Below, piece after piece: positions 19,124-27,635 of a DNA stretch of 64,000 nucleotides. The translations under genes were made by a program, and so were the position numbers. The stretch spans positions 1-64,000 of the forward strand of contig NZ_JBGUAY010000011.1 of assembly GCF_041821025.1 (NCBI RefSeq). Reading direction: 5' to 3'. The stretch's first letter is position 1, and every line of letters begins with the position of its first letter. Origin of the DNA: Egicoccus sp. AB-alg6-2 (GTDB lineage Bacteria; Actinomycetota; Nitriliruptoria; Nitriliruptorales; Nitriliruptoraceae). Under the pieces are notes generated by a model. It was given only the letters and a program-made list of their open reading frames with translations. It did no database searches and was not told the origin of the DNA.

Positions 19124-20455
19124 ATGACCAGCTTGAGGAAGTGGCTGGCGGTCGTTCCGGCCGCCGCGCTCGTGCTGACCGCATGCGGCGGCACGGAAGA
19201 GCCCACCGCCGAGGAGCCCGAGACCGAGGCGCCCGCCGAAGAACCGACCGAGGAGCCCGCCGAGGAGGAGCCGGCCGAGGAAGAGCCGGCCGAGGAGGAA
19301 CCGGCCGAGGGCGAGGAGGACGCCATCGCCCGCGCGGACGCCGACCTGGTGATCTGGGCCGACGACACCCGCGCACCGATCCTCGAGCCCCTGGCGCAGG
19401 AGTTCGGGGAGGCCGAGGGCATCACCGTCGCGGTGCAGGAGGTGCCGTTCGACCAGATCCGTGACCTCGTCTCGGTCCAGGGCCCGGCGGGCCAGGGGCC
19501 CGACGTGTTCATCGGCGCCCACGACTGGCTCGGCGAGCTGGCCGAGAACGGCGTGGTGGAGCCGCTCGACCTCGGCGCGGCCGCCGGGGACTACCTCGAG
19601 GTCGCCACGCAGGCGTTCAACTACGACGGCACCAACTACGGGTTGCCGTACTCGATCGAGAACATCGCGCTGATCCGCAACACCGAGCTGGCGCCCGAGC
19701 CGGTCACCACGCTCGACGAGATGGTCCAGGTCGGCCTGGACGCGGTGGAGGCCGGCGACGCCGACCTGCCCGTGGCCTGGCAGCAGGACCCGGGTGACCC
19801 GTTCCACAACTACTGGGTCGTCACCGGTGCCGGCGGGTACGTGTTCGGCCAGGACGAGGACGGCTCCTACGACGGCAGCGACGTCGGGCTCGACTCCGAG
19901 GGCGGCCTGCGTGCGGCCGAGATCTTCGGTGAGCTCTACGAGCAGGGCGTCGTCAACTCCGACATCACCTACGACGTGATGATCGACACCTTCGCCAGCG
20001 GTCGTGCCCCGTTCGCGATCACCGGTCCGTGGGCACTGGGCGACTTCGGCGACGTCGACTTCGAGGTCGAGCCGCTGCCGCAGGTCGACGGCAACGACCC
20101 CGGCCCGTTCGTCGGCGTGCAGGGCGTGATGGTGTCGGCGTTCGCGGAGAACTCGCTCGCGGCCACCACGTTCGTCCTCGACTACCTCGGCCAAGAAGAG
20201 GTCCAGCTCGAGCTGTACGAGGCCGGTAACCGCCCGCCGGCGCTGGTCAGCGCCTTCGAGTCCGTGCAGGACGACCCGGTCGTCGCCGGCTTCGGCGCCG
20301 CCGGCGAGACCGGCCGGCCGATGCCCGCGATCCCGGAGATGGGCGCGGTCTGGGGCGCCTGGACCGACGCCTACCAGAACATCTTCTCGGGCAACGACCC
20401 GCAGGAGGCGTTCCAGGAGGCGGCGGAGCAGATCCGCAACGCCATCGCCGGTTGA
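19124..20455 (+). CDS. malE: Maltose/maltodextrin-type ABC transporter substrate-binding lipoprotein
   Basis: Extracytoplasmic sugar-binding lipoprotein, 443 residues. The ATG at 19124 has AGGAG nine bases upstream and opens a signal ending in the lipobox LTAC (Cys21). A Glu/Pro-rich, highly acidic linker of about 40 residues (units such as AEEEP) tethers the binding domain. MalE-like features include LVIWADD, PFDQIRDLV, GPDVFIGAHDWLGELAENG, YGLPYSIENIALI and the tail GNDPQEAFQEAAEQI. The open frame continues upstream, but only into the promoter region. It is first in an operon with malF and malG. Maltodextrin specificity is inferred from similarity and from the GH13 gene. Confidence 0.9.
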   Translation: MTSLRKWLAVVPAAALVLTACGGTEEPTAEEPETEAPAEEPTEEPAEEEPAEEEPAEEEPAEGEEDAIARADADLVIWADDTRAPILEPLAQEFGEAEGITVAVQEVPFDQIRDLVSVQGPAGQGPDVFIGAHDWLGELAENGVVEPLDLGAAAGDYLEVATQAFNYDGTNYGLPYSIENIALIRNTELAPEPVTTLDEMVQVGLDAVEAGDADLPVAWQQDPGDPFHNYWVVTGAGGYVFGQDEDGSYDGSDVGLDSEGGLRAAEIFGELYEQGVVNSDITYDVMIDTFASGRAPFAITGPWALGDFGDVDFEVEPLPQVDGNDPGPFVGVQGVMVSAFAENSLAATTFVLDYLGQEEVQLELYEAGNRPPALVSAFESVQDDPVVAGFGAAGETGRPMPAIPEMGAVWGAWTDAYQNIFSGNDPQEAFQEAAEQIRNAIAG

Positions 20456-20474
20456 TCCGCGCGACCTCGCGCCG

Positions 20475-22157
20475 ATGAGCCGAAACGCCGACGCGGGCCG
20501 GGGGACGAACACCCCCCGGCCCGCCGGTCGTCCGGGCGGGCCGGGGGCGGCGACGCCGTTCGCCGACCGTCTCGCGGCCAGGCTCGGCTCCAACAGCGTC
20601 ACCGGCCTGTTCGCCAAGCTCGTCTTCCTCGGGGTGGTCAACGGGCTCGGCCTCTACGCCGTCTCCACGTTGCTGCCCGCCCGCGCCTGGACCCCGCTGG
20701 TCATGGTGATCGTGGCCACGCTGGCCATCGACGCGGTCTACCTGTCCAAGCGCGCGCTGCCACTGAAGTTCATGGTGCCCGGGACGGTCGCGCTGCTGGT
20801 CTTCCAGGTGTATCCGGTGCTCTACACCGCCTACATCGGCTTCACCAACTACGGCACCGGCAACGTCCTGACCCAGGAGCAGGCGGTCGGCCGCATCATC
20901 GCCGGCGCGACCCGGGTCCCCGAGGACGCGACCCGGTTCCGCTCCCGACCCCTGGTCGACGACGCCGACGGCTCGCTGGCGTTGCTGCTCACCGACCCCG
21001 ACGGCGACGTGTTCCTCGGCACCGGGGACGGACTGGAGCCGTTGGCCGAGGGCGACGTGGTCGGTGAGGGCAACGACACGGTCGTCGCCGGGCGCTTCCG
21101 TCCCATGACGCTGAGCGAGGCGTCGCAGCGCGAGGCCGAGGTGCTCGCCTTCGCGGTGCCCATCACCGACGACGCCGCCGCCGAACTCGAAGAGGGTGCG
21201 GCCGCCGACGCCATCAGCGTGCAGACGTTCACCTCGGCCGCCGTTGCCGTCGCGGCGCTCGAGCACGACCCGGCCAGCGGCGTGATCACCGACACCGCGA
21301 CCGGCCAGGTCTACGAGCCCGTCGAGGGCACCTACACCGCCGCGGACGGCACGACCCTGCGCCCTGGCTACCGCGACGTGGTCGGCTTCGGCAACTACGA
21401 GCGGGTGCTGACCTCGCCCGCCATCCGGGGGCCGTTCTTCCGCGTGTTCGTGTGGACGTTCGCCTTCGCGATCCTGTCGATGCTCACGACGTTCGTGATG
21501 GGCCTCGCGCTGGCGATGGCCCTCAACGACCCGCGGATCAAGGGCCGTCGGCTGACGCGGTCGCTGCTGATCGTTCCGTACGCACTGCCCTCGTTCATGA
21601 CGGCACTGATCTGGCGCGGTCTGCTCAACCAGTCGTTCGGGCCGATCAACCGGATGTTCGACTGGAGCGTGCCCTGGTTGTCGAGCCAGGCGTTCGCCGG
21701 TGCGCTGCCCAAATTCTCGATCCTGCTGGTGAACCTGTGGCTCGGCTTCGGCTACATGTTCCTGATCAACACCGGCGCGCTGCAGGCCATCCCGGCGGAC
21801 CTGACCGAGGCCGCCAGGGTCGACGGCGCGTCGGGGTGGCAGGCGTTCCGCAACATCACCCTGCCACTGCTGCTGGTCGCGGTCGGGCCGTTGCTCATCG
21901 CCTCGTTCGCCTTCAACTTCAACAACTTCAACGTGGTCTACCTGCTCACCGGCGGCGGCCCACCGATCGGCGGGACGCCGACCCCGGCGGGCCACACCGA
22001 CATCCTCATCAGCTACAGCTACCGGCTGGCCTTCGAGAGCGGCCGCGGCCAGGACTTCGGGCTCGCCGCCGCGGTGTCCACCATCATCTTCTTCCTGGTG
22101 GCGGTCTTCAGCTATCTCGGCTTCAAGCGGACCGCGGTCCTCGAGGAGATCAACTGA
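20475..22157 (+). CDS. malF: Maltose-type ABC transporter permease MalF
   Basis: Membrane permease, 560 residues. The N-terminal part carries about three membrane segments. A large extracytoplasmic insertion of about 200 residues (about 135-320) follows, equivalent in position to the P2 domain of E. coli MalF, which contacts the binding protein. The C-terminal permease core has the ATPase-docking EAA motif EAARVDGASGWQAFRNITLP. The first 35 residues are glycine- and proline-rich and probably cytoplasmic. The stop overlaps the malG start (TGATG). Confidence 0.92.
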   Translation: MSRNADAGRGTNTPRPAGRPGGPGAATPFADRLAARLGSNSVTGLFAKLVFLGVVNGLGLYAVSTLLPARAWTPLVMVIVATLAIDAVYLSKRALPLKFMVPGTVALLVFQVYPVLYTAYIGFTNYGTGNVLTQEQAVGRIIAGATRVPEDATRFRSRPLVDDADGSLALLLTDPDGDVFLGTGDGLEPLAEGDVVGEGNDTVVAGRFRPMTLSEASQREAEVLAFAVPITDDAAAELEEGAAADAISVQTFTSAAVAVAALEHDPASGVITDTATGQVYEPVEGTYTAADGTTLRPGYRDVVGFGNYERVLTSPAIRGPFFRVFVWTFAFAILSMLTTFVMGLALAMALNDPRIKGRRLTRSLLIVPYALPSFMTALIWRGLLNQSFGPINRMFDWSVPWLSSQAFAGALPKFSILLVNLWLGFGYMFLINTGALQAIPADLTEAARVDGASGWQAFRNITLPLLLVAVGPLLIASFAFNFNNFNVVYLLTGGGPPIGGTPTPAGHTDILISYSYRLAFESGRGQDFGLAAAVSTIIFFLVAVFSYLGFKRTAVLEEIN

Positions 22158-23104
22158 TGGCCGCCGATCCGGTCCCGATGCCGGTCCCCACCGCCGAGCA
22201 CGCCAAGCTGCGAAACGGCGCCGCCGGTCGCGTCCGCAACGCGTCGTCGCCACGGGGGGTGCGGTGGTTCAGGGAGCTCGGCTGGCGCTACGTCGTCGCC
22301 GCCCTCGCCGTGGCGTTCGCGCTCATGCCCGCCTACTTCGTCGTGCTCGCCTCGTTCTCGCCGACCGCGACCCTGCAGGGCAGCCAGCTCCTGCCGCGGG
22401 AGGTCACGACGGCCAACTACACGCGCCTGTTCCAGGTCACGCCGTACTGGACCTGGCTCGGCAACTCGCTCAAGATCGCGGGTGGTGCGGCCGCGGTGAA
22501 CATGCTGCTGTCGGCGATGGCCGCCTACGCGTTCTCGCGGCTGCGCTTCACCGGACGGCGGGTCGGCCTGCTGGCGATCCTGCTGATGCAGATGTTCCCG
22601 CAGCTGCTCGCCAACGTGGCGATCTTCCTGTTCCTGGTGAACGTGCGGACCTACTTCCCGACGATCGGCTTCGGGACCCAGCTCGGGTTGTTCCTGGTCT
22701 ACCTCGGCGGCGCGCTCGGGACGAACACGTGGCTGATGAAGGGCTTCTTCGACACCGTGCCGACCGACCTCGACGAGTCGGCGCGTGTCGACGGGGCGAC
22801 GCACGGCCAGATCTTCGTGCGCATCATCCTGCCGCTGTCGGCGCCGATCCTGGTCGTGGCCGGCCTGTTGTCGTTCATCTTCCTCTTCAACGAGTTCATC
22901 CTCGCGAGCATCCTGCTCGGCCAGGAGGACGGCAACCAGACCCTCGCCACGGGGCTGTACCGCTTCATCGACCAGAACTACGGCCAGCAGTGGGGTCCCT
23001 TCGCCGCCGGTGCACTCATCGGTTCCCTGCCGACGCTGCTGCTGTTCCTGTTCGGTCAGCGGTGGATCGTCTCCGGGCTGACGACCGGCTCGGTCAAGGG
23101 CTGA
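22157..23104 (+). CDS. malG: Maltose-type ABC transporter permease MalG
   Basis: Second permease subunit, 315 residues and about six membrane segments. The EAA docking motif is ESARVDGATHGQIFVRIILP. Other MalG-like segments are AAYAFSRLRFTGRR, NTWLMKGFFDTVP and NEFILASILLG. The ATG overlaps the malF stop by one base. No malK-type ATPase gene follows; the next gene begins one base later and encodes a glycosidase, so the importer must use an ATPase encoded elsewhere, as MsiK does in Streptomyces (inference). Confidence 0.93.
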   Translation: MAADPVPMPVPTAEHAKLRNGAAGRVRNASSPRGVRWFRELGWRYVVAALAVAFALMPAYFVVLASFSPTATLQGSQLLPREVTTANYTRLFQVTPYWTWLGNSLKIAGGAAAVNMLLSAMAAYAFSRLRFTGRRVGLLAILLMQMFPQLLANVAIFLFLVNVRTYFPTIGFGTQLGLFLVYLGGALGTNTWLMKGFFDTVPTDLDESARVDGATHGQIFVRIILPLSAPILVVAGLLSFIFLFNEFILASILLGQEDGNQTLATGLYRFIDQNYGQQWGPFAAGALIGSLPTLLLFLFGQRWIVSGLTTGSVKG

Positions 23105-23105
23105 C

Positions 23106-24995
23106 GTGGGCGACCTGCTCGAGCAGCCCCACCACACCGGTTCGCCGGCCCATGTCGCGACGCCCGCCGGGCGGGCCGTCGTCGCGCCGCGACTCGGGGA
23201 CCGCGTCGTCGTACGCGTCGAGGTGCCGCACGCCGCGGCCGTCGACACCGTCCACGTGCGTACCAGCCCCGACACCGAGCCGGCCTACGCCCCGGCACGT
23301 CGCCTCCTGCGCGGCGCCGCCGTCGACGTGTGGGAAGCCGAGGTCGAGGTGGTCAACCCCGCGACCCGCTACCGCTTCCTGCTCGACGGTGGCGGCGGGC
23401 AGCGGTGGCTGACCCAGGTGGGGATGGCGGCGAACGAGGTCACCGACAGCAGCGACTTCGCGCTCGTGGCGACGCCCCCTCCGCCGAGCTGGGTCGCCGA
23501 CAGCGTGCTCTACCAGGTGTTCCCCGACCGCTTCGCCCGCTCAGCGGCGTCCGTCGACTGGCCGGACTGGGCCGAGCCGGCCGGCTGGGACGAACCGGTC
23601 GCGGCGGCGCCTCCGTCGTCGATGCGGCAGCTGTACGGCGGCGACCTGCGGGGCGTCACCGAGCACCTCGACCATCTCGAGGACCTCGGCGTGACCGGGA
23701 TCTACCTCAATCCGCTCTTCCCGGCGACCGAGAACCACCGCTACTGCGCGACGGACTTCACCACCGTCGACCCACTGCTCGGTGGGGACGCCGCCCTCGC
23801 GGAGTTGAGCGCCGCCCTGCACGACCGCGGGATGCAGGTTGTCGGCGATCTCACGCTCAACCACTCCGGTGACGGCCATTCGTGGTACCGGGCGGCGCTG
23901 CGCGACCCCGCCGGCGTCGAAGCCGGCTTCTACCTGTGGCGCGACCATCCGGGCGGCGTCGCACAGGCCTGGGCGGACGTGCCGACCCTGCCCAAGTTCG
24001 ACCATCGCAGTGCGGAGCTGCGTCGCCGCCTGTACGACGGATTCGACTCGGTCGCGGCGAGCTGGCTGGGCGAACCGTTCTCACTGGACGGCTGGCGCGT
24101 CGACGCCGCCAACGTCGCCGGGCGCTCCGGCGCCATCGACCTGAACGCGCAGATCCAGCGGCAGTTGCTGGCCACCATGCACGACGCCCGTGGCGGCGAC
24201 GCCTACCTGCTGGCCGAGCACTGCCACGACGCGACGGGCGACCTGCAGGGCGAGGGCTGGCACGGGACCATGGACTACCTCGGCTTCACGCGGGCGGCGT
24301 GGAGCTGGTTGGGCGACCCGGCCGGTGCCGGCGACTCCCTGGGCATGCCCGTGCCACTGGCGCGTCGAGGGGGCGCCGCGGTCGCGCGGGGACTGGAGCT
24401 GGTCCGCGGGCAGGTCCCCTGGCGCAGCGTCGTCCACTCGGTGTCGCTGCTCGGTTCCCACGACACGGCGCGCTGGGCCACCGTCGCGGGTGACCCGGGC
24501 CGACGCGACGTCGGGCTGGCCTGGCTGCTGACCTTCCCCGGGGTGCCGTCGATCTTCTACGGCGACGAGATCGCGCTGCCGGGCGAGTCGAGCGTGCCGG
24601 CCCGTCTCCCCATGCCCTGGCACCGCCGTGAATCGTGGGACCACGCGACGCTGGCCTGGACCCGGCGCCTGGTCCGGTTGCGCCGGCGGTCGGCGGCGCT
24701 GCGCCACGGTGGGCTGCGGTGGGTGCACCAGGCCGACGACCAGTTGGTCTATCTGCGCGAACATCCCGACGAGCGGATGCTGGTGCAGTTGACCCGCGCT
24801 TCCGTCGACCCGCTGCGCCTCGATGCGTCGCTGCTGCAGCTCGCGCCCGGGGTCGGCGCTGCGGCGGAACTCGGGCACCCACCGCTCACGGTCACCGCCG
24901 CCGAGGTGCGGTTGCCGGGGGCCGACGGGCCGGTCGCACGCGTCTGGCGCCTTCCGCCTGCCCCGTACGTTGCTCCGGCGTCGCTCGACGCCTGA
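23106..24995 (+). CDS. GH13 alpha-glucosidase / maltodextrin hydrolase
   Basis: Alpha-amylase family enzyme, 629 residues, resembling neopullulanase and maltodextrin glucosidase. An N-terminal beta domain (about 1-120) precedes the catalytic barrel. Conserved regions are GDLTLNHSG, the nucleophile Asp in DGWRVDAAN, the acid/base Glu in LLAEHCHD and the third acid in LGSHDTARW. There is no signal peptide, so it should act in the cytoplasm on maltodextrins brought in by malEFG. The GTG at 23106 starts one base after the malG stop, so it belongs to the same operon. Exact specificity cannot be read. Confidence 0.9.
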   Translation: MGDLLEQPHHTGSPAHVATPAGRAVVAPRLGDRVVVRVEVPHAAAVDTVHVRTSPDTEPAYAPARRLLRGAAVDVWEAEVEVVNPATRYRFLLDGGGGQRWLTQVGMAANEVTDSSDFALVATPPPPSWVADSVLYQVFPDRFARSAASVDWPDWAEPAGWDEPVAAAPPSSMRQLYGGDLRGVTEHLDHLEDLGVTGIYLNPLFPATENHRYCATDFTTVDPLLGGDAALAELSAALHDRGMQVVGDLTLNHSGDGHSWYRAALRDPAGVEAGFYLWRDHPGGVAQAWADVPTLPKFDHRSAELRRRLYDGFDSVAASWLGEPFSLDGWRVDAANVAGRSGAIDLNAQIQRQLLATMHDARGGDAYLLAEHCHDATGDLQGEGWHGTMDYLGFTRAAWSWLGDPAGAGDSLGMPVPLARRGGAAVARGLELVRGQVPWRSVVHSVSLLGSHDTARWATVAGDPGRRDVGLAWLLTFPGVPSIFYGDEIALPGESSVPARLPMPWHRRESWDHATLAWTRRLVRLRRRSAALRHGGLRWVHQADDQLVYLREHPDERMLVQLTRASVDPLRLDASLLQLAPGVGAAAELGHPPLTVTAAEVRLPGADGPVARVWRLPPAPYVAPASLDA

Positions 24996-25011
24996 ATCGC
25001 TCGGGGACCCC

Positions 25012-25119
25012 ATGTTCGGCTTCTACTCGAATCGGCTCGGCTGCCTCGGATCGATCGTCGTCTCGATCATCGGCACGCTGCTGTTGTTCGGCCTGATGAA
25101 CCTGCTCTTCCGGGGTTGA
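25012..25119 (+). CDS. 35-residue single-pass membrane protein
   Basis: Very short ORF with ATG at 25012, preceded by GGGGA. The peptide begins MFGFYSNRLGCLGS, followed by a hydrophobic segment (IVVSIIGTLLLFGLMNLLF) and a stop. Small proteins with the same FYSNRxGCLGS start and one membrane helix recur in actinobacteria (from memory, not searched). Function is unknown. It lies 16 bases after the glucosidase stop. Confidence 0.7.
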   Translation: MFGFYSNRLGCLGSIVVSIIGTLLLFGLMNLLFRG

Positions 25120-25138
25120 GCCCGGACAGGTGCTCCAG

Positions 25139-25354
25139 CTAGGCCGGGGGATCGGAGTCGTCGGAAGGATCGCGTTCGTCGGCCGGCGGCTGGCCGTCCG
25201 GGTTCTGGACGACGTGCTGCTCGTACGCGCGTTGCCGGCGGAGGGAACGCGCCACGACGAGGCCGAGCACGGCGAGCACGACCACGGGCGCCACGAATCC
25301 GAGTGCGCCGCCGGGTGCGCCCGTCTCGGCCGCCAGGACGCCGATCGCGTGCAT
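25139..25354 (-). CDS. 71-residue membrane protein of unknown function
   Basis: One hydrophobic segment (FVAPVVVLAVLGLVVA, about 20-36) is followed by basic residues (SLRRQR) and an acidic, proline-containing tail ending DPSDDSDPPA. The architecture is coherent for a small type III membrane protein and the codon usage is normal. It is convergent with the 35-residue protein gene. I do not recognise a family. Confidence 0.6.
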   Translation of the reverse strand: MHAIGVLAAETGAPGGALGFVAPVVVLAVLGLVVARSLRRQRAYEQHVVQNPDGQPPADERDPSDDSDPPA

Positions 25355-25452
25355 CGGTCAGCTCCCGGTCTCGACGGCGCGCTCGGTGGTCGTTTCGACT
25401 GGCGTACCGTAGCGGCGAGATCCGCGTGCCCGTTCCGAAGGGAGCCGCCGCC

Positions 25453-25692
25453 GTGTCGGATGTCCGGACCGTGCAGTTGGGGCAGTTCACCGACGACAAC
25501 GCCGAGGTGGTCGCCGAGGCGCTGGACCGAGCCGGCATCGTCTGGTGGCACAAGACGGCGGGGCGCTACACCCGCATCCTGTCCGCCGCGGACTGGGGCA
25601 CGCGCATCTACGTCGACGCGTCCCGCCTCGAGGAGGCCCGTGCGCTGGCCCGGGCGGCGCTGACCCCGGAGGCCGGTCCGACGTCGGGCTGA
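25453..25692 (+). CDS. 79-residue soluble protein, DUF2007-like
   Basis: Begins with GTG at 25453, with GGAG about 8 bases upstream. It reads MSDVRTVQLGQFTDDNAEV, then AEALDRAGIVWWHK and GTRIYVDASRLEEARALA. The beta-alpha-beta pattern with a terminal EEARALA helix resembles the DUF2007 / putative signal-transducing fold, but similarity is weak. No partner is evident. Confidence 0.62.
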   Translation: MSDVRTVQLGQFTDDNAEVVAEALDRAGIVWWHKTAGRYTRILSAADWGTRIYVDASRLEEARALARAALTPEAGPTSG

Positions 25693-25811
25693 CCACGGTC
25701 GCCCCCGCCCCGCCGCCGGGCGCGCAGCGCAGCAATCGCCGAACCGCACCCGCGGTTGCCGTCTGCGCGGTACACCTCGCGGTGGAACTCTTCCGCTGTG
25801 GTGGTCCGCCG

Positions 25812-27632
25812 ATGCGCCGACGCTGGTTCGCCCTGCTGGTCGCCCTCGCCCTCACGGCCCCGGTCCTCGGGGTCGGCGCCCCCGCCCACGCGGCCACCGG
25901 CACCGGTGCGTGCGCGGGACACCTCGTACCGGCCACGGCATTCACGGACACGCTGGCCTCGCCCCACCGCGCCGCCATCGACTGTGCCGTGTGGTGGGGG
26001 ATGGCCAACGGTCGCTCCGCCAGCCGCTTCGACCCCGCCGCTGCGGTCACCCGGGGCCAGACGGCGGCGATGATCGCCCGCCTGTTGCGCAACGCCGGTC
26101 GCAGCCCGTCCGAGGTCGCTTCGGCCGGGTTCCCCGACACCGTCGGCCACGTGTTCGAACGCGACATCGATGCCCTGGCCGCCCTCGACATCGTCGCAGG
26201 GGGCGCGGACGGCCGTTTCGGGCCGGACGTGCCCGTGACCCGGGCGCAGATGTCGGCCATCCTGGCACGCACCTTCGCCAACGGGTTCGGTGCCCCGCTG
26301 GCGGCGGGTCCGGTGCCCTTCCGCGACGTTCCCGTCGACAACGTGCACCGTGCCGCGATCGGGCAGCTGGTCGGCGCCGGGATCGTGGCCGGGACCACAC
26401 CGACCACGTTCGCTCCGAGCCGGGCCGTCTCGCGTGAGCAGATGGCCTCGTTCACGACCCGGTCGGCGCATGTGCTGCTCGCGGGTGGGCTCGTGCGACG
26501 ACCCGCAACCCGGCCGGCGGCCGACGACGCCTATGCGAGCCGGATGCGCGGTGCGTGGGTGCACCTGTTCGACGACGCGCTCAAGACCCGCGCGGGCGTC
26601 CGCGCCGTGGTCGACGAACTGGCGGCTGCCGACGCGAACGTGATCATCGCCCAGGTCGCGCGCCGGCACGACGCCTACTACGACTCGTCGGTGCTGCCGC
26701 GAACGGCCGATCCCCGCCTCGCACGTGATTTCGACGTGCTGGCGGAACTGATCACGGCCGCGCACGCCCGCGGCATCGAGGTCCATGCCTGGTTCGGCGT
26801 CGCACCCACCTGGCACGACGTCTACCGCGGGTTGCCCGCGCCGGCCGGGTGGATGCACACCACCCACGGGCTTGGCGCCCCCGTGGATCGCCGCTGGGTC
26901 ACCCGTACCAGCGACGGCAGCTGGACGAGCTACCTCGATCCGGGCGTGCCCGCCGTCCGTCAGCACGTCGCGGCCGTCGTCGGGGAACTGGCACGCAACT
27001 ACGCCGTGGACGGCATCCACCTCGACTACGTCCGCTACGAGTCCCCCGCCTACGGCTACAACCCGCTGGCTCTGGCGGCCTTCCGGCGGGACACCGGCGC
27101 CACGGGGACGCCGGCCAACAACGATGCCGCCTTCACGGCGTGGCGGCGGGACCAGACCCGCAGGATCGTGCTCGCCGCCAGGGAAGCCATCCGCGCCTCG
27201 GGCCGGGACGTGACCCTGTCGGCGGCGGTGATCACCTGGGGCGCCGGCCCGCGGACACACGACGCGGCCGGCTTCCGTCAGACCCTGCCCTACACCCGGA
27301 CCCTGCAGGACTGGGACGGGTGGGTCCGACGCGGCGAGGTCGACGCGGTCGTGCCCATGAACTACTTCCGTGCCCACGAGGCCGAACCGGCCCGCTGGTT
27401 CGACGCGTGGCTGGCCTACGAGCGCGCGCTGGCGGCCACGACGGACGTGCAGGTCGTGCCGGGTCCGGCCGGCTACCTCAACCGACCGGCAGCGGTGCAC
27501 CGCCAGGTGACCACGGCGATGCGGGTCGACGGCGCCGTCATCTATTCCTACCAGCAGCCGACGGAGGATGCCTCCCGAGCGGTGTGGGGCGAGCTGGCAC
27601 GCTCACGGTGGCACTACGCCCCGATCCGCTGA
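25812..27632 (+). CDS. SLH-domain GHL10 glycosyl-hydrolase-like protein
   Basis: Secreted 606-residue protein. The signal peptide is residues 1-27 (cleavage after APAHA). Three S-layer-homology modules occupy about 35-220 (AIDCAVWWGMANG, ALAALDIVAGGADGRFGPDVPVTRAQM, QLVGAGIVAGTTPTTFAPSRAVSREQM). The C-terminal 380 residues are a GHL10/DUF187 barrel (RGAWVHLF, IHAWFG-like EVHAWFGVAP, YAVDGIHLDYVRY, AVVPMNYFR, GAVIYSYQQ). The DGIHLDYVRY stretch carries the likely catalytic acids. SLH modules would anchor it to cell-wall polymers. The substrate is unknown, probably a polysaccharide. It is convergent with the NlpC/P60 gene with a 3-bp gap. Confidence 0.88.
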   Translation: MRRRWFALLVALALTAPVLGVGAPAHAATGTGACAGHLVPATAFTDTLASPHRAAIDCAVWWGMANGRSASRFDPAAAVTRGQTAAMIARLLRNAGRSPSEVASAGFPDTVGHVFERDIDALAALDIVAGGADGRFGPDVPVTRAQMSAILARTFANGFGAPLAAGPVPFRDVPVDNVHRAAIGQLVGAGIVAGTTPTTFAPSRAVSREQMASFTTRSAHVLLAGGLVRRPATRPAADDAYASRMRGAWVHLFDDALKTRAGVRAVVDELAAADANVIIAQVARRHDAYYDSSVLPRTADPRLARDFDVLAELITAAHARGIEVHAWFGVAPTWHDVYRGLPAPAGWMHTTHGLGAPVDRRWVTRTSDGSWTSYLDPGVPAVRQHVAAVVGELARNYAVDGIHLDYVRYESPAYGYNPLALAAFRRDTGATGTPANNDAAFTAWRRDQTRRIVLAAREAIRASGRDVTLSAAVITWGAGPRTHDAAGFRQTLPYTRTLQDWDGWVRRGEVDAVVPMNYFRAHEAEPARWFDAWLAYERALAATTDVQVVPGPAGYLNRPAAVHRQVTTAMRVDGAVIYSYQQPTEDASRAVWGELARSRWHYAPIR

Positions 27633-27635
27633 GGG

